Origin: Phenylobacterium sp.
GTDB lineage: Bacteria > Pseudomonadota > Alphaproteobacteria > Caulobacterales > Caulobacteraceae
Direction: 5' to 3'
DNA: 33,044 nt
Assembly: GCF_016793225.1 (NCBI RefSeq)
Contig: NZ_JAEUMN010000109.1
Location: 1-33,044, forward strand
Both the position numbers and the translations under genes were made by a program. A model generated the notes under the pieces. The model ran no database searches. It had not been told where the DNA came from and was given only the letters and a program-made list of their open reading frames with translations. Of the stretch, positions 25,873 to 33,042 are shown piece after piece. The number at the start of each line of letters is the position of its first letter. The first letter of the stretch is position 1.

Positions 25873-26742
25873 TCAGGCCACGCCGTCCCACCAGGGGTAG
25901 CCCTTGGGCATGTCCTGGCTGACCTTGCCCGGGAAGCTGGGCGGCCGCTTCTCGAGGAAGGCCGACACCCCCTCCTTGACGTCGCCGCCGGCGCCCAGCG
26001 TCATCGCGAACGGGCCGTCCACCTTCAGCAGGTCGAACGGATGGTCCTGGCCGGCGAACCGCCAGAGCATCTGCCGGGTGAGGGCGATCGAGACGGGGGC
26101 GGTGTTCTCGGCGATCTCGAGCGCGATCTCGCGGGCGCGGCCCAGCAGCCGCTCGGGCTCGACCACCTCCGACACGAGGCCGCCGGCGAGGGCTTCGTCT
26201 GCGCCGAACACGCGGCCCGACAGGCACCAGCGCAGCGCCTGCGACAGGCCCACGAGCTGCGGCAGGAACCAGGCGCTGCCGGCCTCGGGCACCAGGCCCC
26301 GCCGAGCGAAGACGAACCCGAACTTCGCCGCCGTCGAGGCGATCTTGATGTCGGTGGGCAGCGCCAGGGTGATGCCCACGCCGACCGCCGGGCCGTTGAA
26401 CGCCGCGATCGTGGCCTTCTTGCAGTTGAAGAGCGCGCCGACGAAGCCGACGCCCTCGTTGCGACGCTGGACGTTCCCGGCGCCGCCGAAGTTCTTGGCC
26501 CCCTCCCCGCTCGTCGTGTCGAAGCTGCCCGCGCCGGCCGAGATGTCGGCGCCGGCGCAGAAGCCCCGCCCCTCCCCCGTCAGGATCACGGCGCGGACCG
26601 CGTCGTCCTCGTCGGCCCGGCCCAGCGCGTCGGCCAGCTCGGCCCCCATCTGCGCCGTGTAGGCGTTCAGCTTGTCCGGTCGGTTCAACGTGATCGTCAG
26701 CACCGGCCCGTCCGTCTCGTACTTGATCGTCTCGAAGGTCAC
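25873..26742 (-). CDS. enoyl-CoA hydratase/isomerase family protein (289 aa)
   Basis: Crotonase-fold enzyme that probably acts on an acyl-CoA. Pattern: VLTITLNRPDKLNAYT at the start, ILTGEGRGFCAGADIS (oxyanion hole), AAFNGPAVGVGITLALPTDIKIAS and FGFVFARRGLVPEAGSAWFLPQLVG. The second catalytic glutamate (in VPEAGS) is present, while the position of the first (after GVGIT) is Thr, so hydratase activity may be replaced by isomerase or another reaction, as in PaaG-like members. GTG 26742 is preferred over ATG 26772 because GGAG lies 9 bases upstream and the protein then begins at the conserved TFETIKYE. It is divergent from a TetR regulator that is its likely controller. Confidence 0.85.
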   Translation of the reverse strand: MTFETIKYETDGPVLTITLNRPDKLNAYTAQMGAELADALGRADEDDAVRAVILTGEGRGFCAGADISAGAGSFDTTSGEGAKNFGGAGNVQRRNEGVGFVGALFNCKKATIAAFNGPAVGVGITLALPTDIKIASTAAKFGFVFARRGLVPEAGSAWFLPQLVGLSQALRWCLSGRVFGADEALAGGLVSEVVEPERLLGRAREIALEIAENTAPVSIALTRQMLWRFAGQDHPFDLLKVDGPFAMTLGAGGDVKEGVSAFLEKRPPSFPGKVSQDMPKGYPWWDGVA

Positions 26743-26814
26743 GGCGTGGCTCCGGTTCGTTGCGGGGGTCATCGAGGCCGGGCGAGGCCGGGCCGATGGC
26801 GATTGGCAGTACAC

Positions 26815-26900
26815 GTTATAGGAATGTCGAGCGTCAAGCGACGCCGGGTCCGGGCGCCGCAGCGGCTGCACGCGGGGGGCGCGGCTGTTATAGAGGCGTC
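26815..26900. promoter_or_regulatory. two direct copies of GTTATAGnnnnGTC in divergent promoter region
   Basis: The motif occurs at 26815-26828 and again at 26887-26900 on the plus strand, 72 bp apart, between the enoyl-CoA hydratase and TetR genes. On the minus strand the first copy gives TATAAC, with TTGACG at 26837-26832 upstream but at too short a spacing (11 bp) for a standard promoter. These could be regulator sites or -10-like elements. Confidence 0.3.
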
Positions 26901-26926
26901 CTTTCTCGGGGGAGCGCGAGACGACC

Positions 26927-27628
26927 ATGGGAGCGGGGGCCAAGCCCATGCGGGACGAGTCCGGCGCGGTGACGCTCAGCCGACGCGAGGCCGGCAAGGA
27001 GGAACGCCGCCGCCGCATCATCCGCGCGGCCCGCGACCTGATCCGCGAAACGGGCAACACCGGGCTTTCGATGCGCGCCCTCGCCGCCCGCGCCGGCGTC
27101 AGCCTGGCCACGCCCTACAACCTCTTCGGTTCGAAGCGCGCGATCCTGCTGTCGGTGCTGGACGACATCCGCGAGTACCTCGACCGGTTCGCCGACCTGC
27201 GCTCGACCGAGCCTCTCGAACGGCTCTTCGGCGCGCTCGACATCTGCGTCGATTTCTACGTGGCCGACCCGGCGTTCTACCGGACCGTCTGGGCCGCCCT
27301 GTTCGATCCCTCCGACGATTTCCGCTCGCAGATCTTCAACTCCCAGCGCTTCGCCTTCTGGGAAAGCCTCGTCCGCGACGTCGCCCGCGCCGGGGCCATC
27401 GCCGAAGACGTGGACGTGGAGCTGCTGTCGCGCAGCCTCGACCGCAGCTTCGGCGCCGCCATGCTCGACTGGGTGACCGGGGACCTCAGCAACGGCCAAC
27501 TCGGCCCGACCATCCGCTACGGCTACGCGCTCGCGCTGCGCGGCGCGGCCTCGCCGCCCTGGGCCGGCGCGCTCGACGCGCGCGTCCGCGAGAGCCAGGC
27601 GGCGATCCGGGCCGCCGCGGCCGGCTGA
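26927..27628 (+). CDS. TetR/AcrR family transcriptional regulator (233 aa)
   Basis: One-component regulator. The N-terminal DNA-binding domain is clear (about residues 25-75): RRRIIRAARDLIRETGNTGLSMRALAARAGVSLATPYNLFGSKRAILLSVL, the helix-turn-helix being ALAARAGVSLATPYNLF. The C-terminal ligand domain (80-215) is helical and contains many aromatic residues, suited to a hydrophobic ligand such as an acyl-CoA. The gene is divergent from the enoyl-CoA hydratase, the classic setting for a TetR repressor and its target. ATG 26927 is the first candidate; ATG 26948, with GGGGG about 9 bases upstream, may be the real start. Confidence 0.88.
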   Translation: MGAGAKPMRDESGAVTLSRREAGKEERRRRIIRAARDLIRETGNTGLSMRALAARAGVSLATPYNLFGSKRAILLSVLDDIREYLDRFADLRSTEPLERLFGALDICVDFYVADPAFYRTVWAALFDPSDDFRSQIFNSQRFAFWESLVRDVARAGAIAEDVDVELLSRSLDRSFGAAMLDWVTGDLSNGQLGPTIRYGYALALRGAASPPWAGALDARVRESQAAIRAAAAG

Positions 27629-27635
27629 ACCGGCC

Positions 27636-28124
27636 TCAGTCCTCGCAGGCCGCCTCCATGGCCCGCAGGTGACCGACGCCCGCGCGCTCCCGCTCCTCCA
27701 GCGCCGGAGGCTGGGCCGCGATGGTCAGGATCTCCGCCGGCCGCTCCAGCGTGCGGTGAACGGGACAGCGCTCGGCGATCTCGAGCAGGCGCCGCCGCTG
27801 TTCGGCGTCCAGGGCGCCCTCCAGCGTCACCTCGCGCGCGAAGCGGTCGCCGCCATCGGACGCGCGCGTGTGCAGCACCCGCACCGTCGCCCGCGCCAGC
27901 GGCCAGCCCTTGCGCTCGGCGTAGAGCCGCAGCGTCATCGCCGTGCAGGCGCCGAGGGCGGCGCAGAGCAGGTCATAGGGGTTCGGACCGCTGCCCAGGC
28001 CGCCGGCCGCCACGGGCTCGTCGGCCAGGAAGCTGGCGCCTGCCGCCAGCACCGCCACCTGGAACTTCCCCACGCCGGTTTCGGCGACTGTGACGGTGTC
28101 CGGATCTTCGACCGCGGGGGGCAT
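27636..28124 (-). CDS. OsmC family peroxiredoxin-like protein (162 aa)
   Basis: OsmC/Ohr-fold thiol protein, probably reducing organic peroxides. Both catalytic cysteines are seen: one in LLCAALGACTAMTLRLYAERKGW (Cys of GACT) and one in IAERCPVHRTLERP. The SGPNPYDLLCAALG motif and the A..KGWPL sequence are typical of the YhfA/OsmC-like subgroup. ATG 28124 has GGAG about 7 bases upstream. It converges on the TetR gene (stops 8 bp apart). A reductant partner is not nearby. Confidence 0.87.
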   Translation of the reverse strand: MPPAVEDPDTVTVAETGVGKFQVAVLAAGASFLADEPVAAGGLGSGPNPYDLLCAALGACTAMTLRLYAERKGWPLARATVRVLHTRASDGGDRFAREVTLEGALDAEQRRRLLEIAERCPVHRTLERPAEILTIAAQPPALEERERAGVGHLRAMEAACED

Positions 28125-28204
28125 GGCAGACTCCAGGAAGGTTGCGACAGGGCTTCCCAGTCTGGCGCCGCCCGGCGGCCCGCTTCAACGGCGCTCGGTT
28201 GGCG

Positions 28205-28747
28205 TCATCGTTGCCCGATCCCGATCACCACCGTCTGGGCGTTGCGGTTGCGCGCCCAGGCGTCCTCGGTCGAGGCCGGGTCGAGGGGGCGCTCCTTGCC
28301 GAAGGACAGCGTGGCGATCCTCGCGGAGGCGACGCCGCTCGTGATCAGCGCCTGACGCACGGCCGCGGCGCGCCGGGCGCCGAGCGCCAGGTTGTACTCG
28401 CGCGTTCCCCGCTCGTCGGCGTGGCCCTCGATGCGGACGCCGACCGAGGGGTTCGCCGCCAGCCAGGCGGCCTGGCGGCGCAGGGTCTCGCGATCCTCGC
28501 CGTCGAGGGCGTCGCTGTCGAAGTCGAAGTAGACCCGGTCTTCCCCGGCCGCCGCGATCAGCGCCTGCTGGGCCGACGGATCCGCGTCGGGCGCGCTCGG
28601 CGGTGCGGGGGTGGGCATGGCCGTCGTCGGCCCGGCTTCCGCGGGCGTGGCGGAGGCGCCGACCGCGGGCTTGGGCTTGGTCGCGCAGCCCGACAGCACG
28701 ACGCCGGCGGCGGCCGCCGCCAGGATGATGCGAGCGGAGGTGATCAT
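28205..28747 (-). CDS. OmpA/Pal-like outer-membrane lipoprotein (180 aa)
   Basis: Peptidoglycan-binding lipoprotein. The signal ends in the lipobox LSGC (about residue 21), followed by a Pro/Ala-rich linker (residues 25-62) and an OmpA domain: VYFDFDSDALDGEDRETLRRQAAWL, IEGHADERGTREYNLALGARRAAAVR with the Asp and Arg that bind meso-diaminopimelate, and RNRNAQTVVIG at the end. It resembles Pal, but no tol genes are adjacent, so it is more likely an additional OmpA-type lipoprotein than the Tol-Pal member. ATG 28747 overlaps the stop of the small gene upstream (ATGA). Confidence 0.88.
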   Translation of the reverse strand: MITSARIILAAAAAGVVLSGCATKPKPAVGASATPAEAGPTTAMPTPAPPSAPDADPSAQQALIAAAGEDRVYFDFDSDALDGEDRETLRRQAAWLAANPSVGVRIEGHADERGTREYNLALGARRAAAVRQALITSGVASARIATLSFGKERPLDPASTEDAWARNRNAQTVVIGIGQR

Positions 28748-28923
28748 GGCTTGAGCCTCGAGAGGTTTTCGTTCGCTGTCCGGTGCGCTCGGCTTCGGCC
28801 GACGCGGCCCGGGTGACGTGGTTTCGGTCCGCCTAGGATCCACGTCACGAGACGCAGCCAGACCACGCCCACGGCCATGGTGAGGACGACGGCGAAGGCG
28901 AACAGCTGCAGTCCTGAATCCAT
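28744..28923 (-). CDS. small single-helix membrane protein, coupled to Pal-like gene (59 aa)
   Basis: No known family. It consists of one hydrophobic helix near the N-terminus (LFAFAVVLTMAVGVVWLRLVTWILGG) and a basic, Arg/His-rich cytoplasmic tail. Its TGA overlaps the ATG of the Pal-like lipoprotein by 4 bases, the arrangement of a translationally coupled upstream gene, which is the main argument that it is real. The ribosome binding site before ATG 28923 is poor, and the frame stays open upstream to 29046, so the start is uncertain. Confidence 0.5.
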   Translation of the reverse strand: MDSGLQLFAFAVVLTMAVGVVWLRLVTWILGGPKPRHPGRVGRSRAHRTANENLSRLKP

Positions 28924-28996
28924 GTGGCGCCCGTCGCGGCCGCGGCACGCTCGCCGTTCGAGTGGGGTTCGTCCGGCGTCGGGGGAGGGTTGCGTG

Positions 28997-29034
28997 CGCG
29001 GTCGCTTGCCGTCAGATGGCAAGCCCGGACCGCG
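28997..29034. other. long bulged stem-loop upstream of the Pal-like operon
   Basis: Bases 28997-29003 pair with 29028-29034 and 29004-29010 with 29018-29024, giving 14 pairs with a single 3-base bulge and a 7-base loop. It sits in the 204-bp region between the minus-strand small protein/lipoprotein genes and the plus-strand sensor kinase. On the minus strand it would be in the mRNA leader, where it could affect translation or stability. Confidence 0.45.
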
Positions 29035-29127
29035 AACCGCCAGCATAACGAACTTATAAGGACGCGGCGTGGCCGCATAAGCCGGCCATAATTGACCCCG
29101 CGCCGGGCCTGATGGACTGAGAACCTC

Positions 29128-30627
29128 ATGTGGTGGTCGCCGGCTCGGGCGCGGGAAGCAGGTCGCGAACGGAGTTTCCTCCGCCAGGTCCTGCGCTACG
29201 CCGCCGTGGCGCCGATCATCGCCGCGGCCACCGGGATCGCTGAACTCTTCTACCGACTGACGGGAAGCGACCGTCTCTCAGGGATCTTCCTCGCAGGTGT
29301 CCTGCTGGCGGCCTTCCTGCTGGGTTCCGGGCCGGCCTACGTCGCCGCGGGCCTTGCCTTCGTCGTCTACTTCTACTGGGTCGATCCGCGCTTTCAGTTC
29401 ACCTTCGGCTCGCCCGAGGATTTCAACGTCCTGATGGTGTTCCTCGCGGTGTCGACGCTCACGGGGCTTCTCACCGGGCGCGTCCGTGACGAGGCCGCCC
29501 GGGCGAAGGCGCGCCAGCGCCTGAACGCGATCCTCTTCGAGGCGAGCCGGGAGTTCTCGGCGAGTTCGGACGAGGCGCACATCCGCGAAAGGCTCGTCGG
29601 TCGCCTCGCCGAAGCGGCCCATGGCGAAGCCGTCGTCAGCGATGGGGCGGCGATGCTGTGCGCGCCCGACGACCGCGAACGGCCCGACCTGACGCAGCGG
29701 CTGCTCCACCTCGAAACGCGGGCGGATGCGGCGGCGCGGACCGCAGGCGACGACGGATGGCGGCTCCGGCCTCTGCGGGCCGGGTCCGCGGCGCTTGGCG
29801 CGGCGGCTTGGCGGCCTGCGGGGGCCGACCTCAGCGATGACGAGCTGACACTGGTCGAGATCCTCGTCGATACCGGGGCTGCGGCGATCGCCCGCGCCCG
29901 ACTGGCCGCCGGCAAGGCCGAGGCCGAGGCCAGGGCCCGGACCGAGCACCTGCGTGATGCGCTGCTGTCGTCCATCTCCCACGATCTGCGCACGCCGCTC
30001 GCGGCGATCCTTGCCTCGGCCACCAGCCTGGAGGCCTTCGGCGGCTCGTTCGACGGCGAGACCCGGCAGGACCTCCTGGCGACGATCCGCGAGGAGGCGG
30101 AGCGCCTCGACGGCGTCGTCGCCAACCTGCTCAACATGAGCCGCCTGGAGGCGGGGGCCCTGACGCTGCAGGCCGCGGCCTTCAACGTGCCCGAGGTCGT
30201 GCGCCGCGTGCTGGAGCGTCGGCGTTGCGCGGACAAGCGCCACGTCTCGACGGAGATCGATCCCCGCACGCCGGAAGCCATCGGCGACCCCGTGCTCTTC
30301 GAGCAGGCTCTGGGCAACGTCGTGGACAACGCGCTCCGCTATGCGCCGCTCCGCTCGCCCCTCAGCATCGTGGTGCGCCATGAGGACCCGGGCGTGGTGG
30401 TGGAGGTCTGGGACGAGGGGCCGGGCGTTCGCGACGCTGACACCGAGCGGGTCTTCGAGAAGTTCTACCGGGCCCCGGAGGCGGCGCAGACCCAGGGCAC
30501 CGGTCTCGGCCTGGCGATCACCCGCGGGCTGCTGACGGCCATGGACGGCGAGGTCTGCGTGCAGAATCGTCGGGACGGCGTGACGGGGCTCGTGGTCCGC
30601 CTGCGCCTCCAGGCGGCCGGCGCATGA
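29128..30627 (+). CDS. KdpD-like sensor histidine kinase lacking N-terminal sensor module (499 aa)
   Basis: Membrane histidine kinase. It starts almost directly with the DUF4118 four-helix domain (about residues 22-118), goes through a GAF-like linker (145-255), then HisKA with phospho-acceptor His285 in LLSSISHDLRTPLAAIL, and the HATPase domain (N box EQALGNVVDNALRYAP, DEGPGV, FEKFYRAPEAAQTQGTGLGLAI). Standard KdpD proteins are about 890 residues with KdpD and Usp sensor domains at the front; these are absent, and no frame upstream could supply them. It therefore lacks the part associated with c-di-AMP or K+ response and may respond to other cues. ATGA overlap joins it to the response regulator gene. 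No kdpFABC lies in the window. Confidence 0.88.
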   Translation: MWWSPARAREAGRERSFLRQVLRYAAVAPIIAAATGIAELFYRLTGSDRLSGIFLAGVLLAAFLLGSGPAYVAAGLAFVVYFYWVDPRFQFTFGSPEDFNVLMVFLAVSTLTGLLTGRVRDEAARAKARQRLNAILFEASREFSASSDEAHIRERLVGRLAEAAHGEAVVSDGAAMLCAPDDRERPDLTQRLLHLETRADAAARTAGDDGWRLRPLRAGSAALGAAAWRPAGADLSDDELTLVEILVDTGAAAIARARLAAGKAEAEARARTEHLRDALLSSISHDLRTPLAAILASATSLEAFGGSFDGETRQDLLATIREEAERLDGVVANLLNMSRLEAGALTLQAAAFNVPEVVRRVLERRRCADKRHVSTEIDPRTPEAIGDPVLFEQALGNVVDNALRYAPLRSPLSIVVRHEDPGVVVEVWDEGPGVRDADTERVFEKFYRAPEAAQTQGTGLGLAITRGLLTAMDGEVCVQNRRDGVTGLVVRLRLQAAGA

Positions 30628-31322
30628 GCGGCCCGCGGCTCCTTCTCGTGGACGACGAGGCGCAGATCGTCCGGGCGCTCAGCCCGGCCCTGCAGGCGGC
30701 CGGCTACGAGGTGACCGTGGCGACGGGGGGCGCCGCCGCCCTGACTCAGCTCGCCGCCGAGCCCTGCGACGCGATCATCCTCGACCTTGGACTTCCCGAC
30801 ATGGACGGCAAGGAGGTGATCGGCCGGGTCCGGGAGTGGTCGGACGCCCCCATCATCGTGCTCTCCGCCCGCGACCTCGAGAGCGAGAAGATCGCTGCGC
30901 TGGACGCCGGGGCCGACGACTACGTCAACAAGCCCGTCGGCGTGGGCGAGCTGCTGGCCAGGGTGCGCGCGTCCCTGCGTGGCCGGGAACGGCGGTTCGC
31001 CTCGCAGGCGCGCTTCCGGACGCGTGACCTGACCATCGACTTCGCCGTCCGCCGGGTCTGGCTGGAGGACCAGGAGGTCCACCTCACCCCGCGCGAGTAC
31101 GATCTCCTGCGCACCCTGGCGCGGCATGCGGGGCGGATCGTCACCCACCGCCAGCTGATCGCGGCGGTCTGGGGGGCCCGGGCGCAGGTCGACGCCCAGT
31201 TCGTCCGGGTGCTGGTGGGGCAGCTCCGCCAGAAGCTGGAGGCCGAGCCCTCGTCGCCCCGCCTGGTGCGGACCGAGCCCGGCCTGGGCTATCGCCTGGC
31301 CGCGGAGGACGAGGTCGCCTGA
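30624..31322 (+). CDS. KdpE-like OmpR-family response regulator (232 aa)
   Basis: Cytosolic regulator partnered with the preceding kinase. The receiver domain (residues 4-118) has the acidic pair (VDDE), phospho-acceptor Asp54 in AIILDLGLPDMDG, the switch Ser in IIVLSAR and Lys in YVNKPVGVGELLARV. A winged-helix DNA-binding domain (about 130-228) follows: VHLTPREYDLLRTLARHAGRIVTHRQLIAAVWG and TEPGLGYRLA. 'DAGADDYVNKPVGVGELLARVRASLR' is close to KdpE. It overlaps the kinase stop (ATGA). Targets are unknown; with no kdpFABC adjacent, they lie elsewhere in the genome. Confidence 0.9.
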   Translation: MSGPRLLLVDDEAQIVRALSPALQAAGYEVTVATGGAAALTQLAAEPCDAIILDLGLPDMDGKEVIGRVREWSDAPIIVLSARDLESEKIAALDAGADDYVNKPVGVGELLARVRASLRGRERRFASQARFRTRDLTIDFAVRRVWLEDQEVHLTPREYDLLRTLARHAGRIVTHRQLIAAVWGARAQVDAQFVRVLVGQLRQKLEAEPSSPRLVRTEPGLGYRLAAEDEVA

Positions 31323-31338
31323 GCGCATCCGCGCCGCA

Positions 31339-32409
31339 CTACGCCGTCTGCTCCGTCTCCACCCGCGAGGGGTCCAGGGCGTGCAGGTTGGCGGCGCGCA
31401 CCTCCGCGCCCTCGGCGTCGTAGAGGAACGGCAGGAACGCGTAGCGGGTCCCGCGCGTGACGCGGGTGGCCTCGTGCAGGAGCGAACACGAGAAGACCAC
31501 GGCGCCGCCGGTCGGCGGCCGGTAGGTCCTTCGCCCGAACTCCGGGAAGCGCAGGTCGCCGCCCTCGAAATCCTCGGCGTTCAGGTTGATGGAGACGGCG
31601 AACTTCCGGTGCGCGGTGCCGAGCGTCGTGTCGTCGCGATGCGGGTTGAACCAGCCGCCCTCCTCGGCGTCGTAGCACCCTACGATGTACCGCTCGATGT
31701 GCGTGGTCCGGAACTGGAACGCCCTGCGGATCTCGGGCAGGAGGCGATGGGAGATGCGGGCGCGGCAAGCGGCGATGAGCCTCTCGTCCGTGATCGAGGC
31801 GTCCCGGCGGCTCTTGAAGTCGCTCAGCACCCCGATTGTGCGTCCGTCCCGGTCCACCATGGTCCCGGACGGCAGACCTCCGGCCGCGGCGTAGTAGTCG
31901 ATCAGCCGCTGGCAGAACGACGGCTCGAAGATGCGGGGAACGATCAGGACCGGCGCGTGGAGCGGCGTTCCGGCGTGCCGGTCGGGGTCGCCGCGGGACG
32001 CCAGATGGCCGATCAGCTCTCCGCCCTGCTCGGGCTGGACCCACGCGAGCACGCGCAGCGACGGATCGATCGCCACCCACAGCGGCTTGACCCCGCCGGC
32101 CTCGTCCACCGCGCCGTAGAGCCGGCGCAGCTCGCCGTCGACGTCCGAGAACCAGCGGACTGGCGGCTCGTTGCGCGCCGCGGCGTACGATTCCGCGTCC
32201 GGCAGCACGCCGAAGAACACCAGGCGGTCGTCGTCGAATGCGGCGCTCCGACTTCGCACCAGCGCCAGGGCGGCGTCGCGCTCCGGTCCCGGCCCGGGCA
32301 GGAACGCGAGCACGATGTACCGTCCGCCGAGGCTGCCGAAGGCGAACCTGGGATTCACCGGAGAGGGGGCGCTGAACAGCGGGGCTGGCGCCCCCAGCGT
32401 CAAGGCCAT
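31339..32409 (-). CDS. peroxiredoxin-like domain fused to 2OG-Fe(II) oxygenase, prolyl-4-hydroxylase type (356 aa)
   Basis: Two-domain protein. Residues 1-145 look like an AhpC/TSA-type thioredoxin fold (LGAPAPLFSAPSPVNP, LGGRYIVLAFLPGPGP, LVFFGVLPD, PLWVAIDPSLRVLAWV) but contain no cysteine at all; the first Cys is 166, so the fold cannot be redox-active. Residues 155-340 form a prolyl-4-hydroxylase-type dioxygenase: HRD metal motif at His257/Asp259 (NPHRDD), distal His312 and 2-oxoglutarate Arg322 ten residues later (LLHEATRVTRGTRYAF). The oxygenase therefore looks catalytically complete. It lies 24 bp downstream of a proline-rich repeat protein on the same strand, a possible substrate. No signal peptide is present, so it should work in the cytoplasm. 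ATG 32409 fits the start of the peroxiredoxin-like domain. Confidence 0.82.
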   Translation of the reverse strand: MALTLGAPAPLFSAPSPVNPRFAFGSLGGRYIVLAFLPGPGPERDAALALVRSRSAAFDDDRLVFFGVLPDAESYAAARNEPPVRWFSDVDGELRRLYGAVDEAGGVKPLWVAIDPSLRVLAWVQPEQGGELIGHLASRGDPDRHAGTPLHAPVLIVPRIFEPSFCQRLIDYYAAAGGLPSGTMVDRDGRTIGVLSDFKSRRDASITDERLIAACRARISHRLLPEIRRAFQFRTTHIERYIVGCYDAEEGGWFNPHRDDTTLGTAHRKFAVSINLNAEDFEGGDLRFPEFGRRTYRPPTGGAVVFSCSLLHEATRVTRGTRYAFLPFLYDAEGAEVRAANLHALDPSRVETEQTA

Positions 32410-32433
32410 GATCGTCGAGCCGCTCGCAATGGC

Positions 32434-33042
32434 TCAGAACACGGCGTCGTCGAACAACGACCGCATCCGGGCGAGTTCCTCGTCGGTGGCCGGCAACAGG
32501 TCGACGCCGTCCTCCCGGTAGTGGACGACGAGCGGCCGCGCGAAGACCACCACGGGGGCCTCCGCCCCGGCGGGATCGGCCGGGGCTTCGCCGGGCGGCC
32601 GCCACCCGGGATACGGAGGCCGCCAGTCCGGGTAGATGGCCGGATGGTTCCAGGGATCCAGCGAGGGGTCCTCGGCCGGCAAGGGCTCCAGCGCCGCGGG
32701 CGGCGGCTCAGTCGTCGTCGCCGGAGGCTCCGCCGCGTTCGCCGCAGGTGGCGGGCCGCTCGGTGCATAGCCCTCCGTACGGCCATGGGCGTTGTACCAG
32801 TAGTCGGCGTAGTCCTCGAGGCTGGTCCCGCCCACGCGCTGCACCCAGGCGTCGGAATGGCGGTCGTTGTTGGGGCCGTAGTACTCGGTGAAATAGGCCT
32901 GGAAGACGTCCGGGCGGTCGGCCAGGATCTTCGCGAGCGGGATCCCGTCGATGGTCGTGCGGCCCGAATGGAGCTCTCCGGGGACGCCCTCGGCAGGCGC
33001 CGCAAGGGCGGCGCTGGGCGCATATCCCTCGAAGCGGCCGTG
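32434..33042 (-). CDS. proline-rich protein with 85-residue tandem repeat, 5' end outside window
   Basis: The frame stays open to the window edge, so at least 202 residues are visible and the N-terminus is missing. The visible part begins HGRFEGYAPS and the same block, HGRTEGYAPS, returns exactly 85 residues (255 bp) later, at 32787 on the minus strand; codons are also similar, which supports a true tandem repeat. Each unit ends in a short Tyr/Trp-rich core (LEDYADYWYNA before HGRTEGY) and then Pro/Ala-rich sequence. After the last visible repeat comes a proline-rich linker (PPPAANAAEPPATTTEPPPA, then PWNHPAIYPDWRPPYPGWRPPG) and a final 40-residue domain. No known family was recognised. It is the upstream gene of an apparent operon with the prolyl-hydroxylase-like oxygenase 24 bp away. 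Confidence 0.75.
   Translation of the reverse strand, partial: HGRFEGYAPSAALAAPAEGVPGELHSGRTTIDGIPLAKILADRPDVFQAYFTEYYGPNNDRHSDAWVQRVGGTSLEDYADYWYNAHGRTEGYAPSGPPPAANAAEPPATTTEPPPAALEPLPAEDPSLDPWNHPAIYPDWRPPYPGWRPPGEAPADPAGAEAPVVVFARPLVVHYREDGVDLLPATDEELARMRSLFDDAVF

Noticed and set aside
27619-27635. 6-bp GC hairpin overlapping the TetR stop as a terminator
   Set aside because: Short stem, no T-run on either strand; such GC hairpins are expected by chance here.
28744-29046. 100-residue version of the small membrane protein starting at 29046
   Set aside because: The added N-terminus is Arg/Pro-rich and covers the strong stem-loop at 28997-29034; the shorter frame from 28923 begins with the hydrophobic helix.
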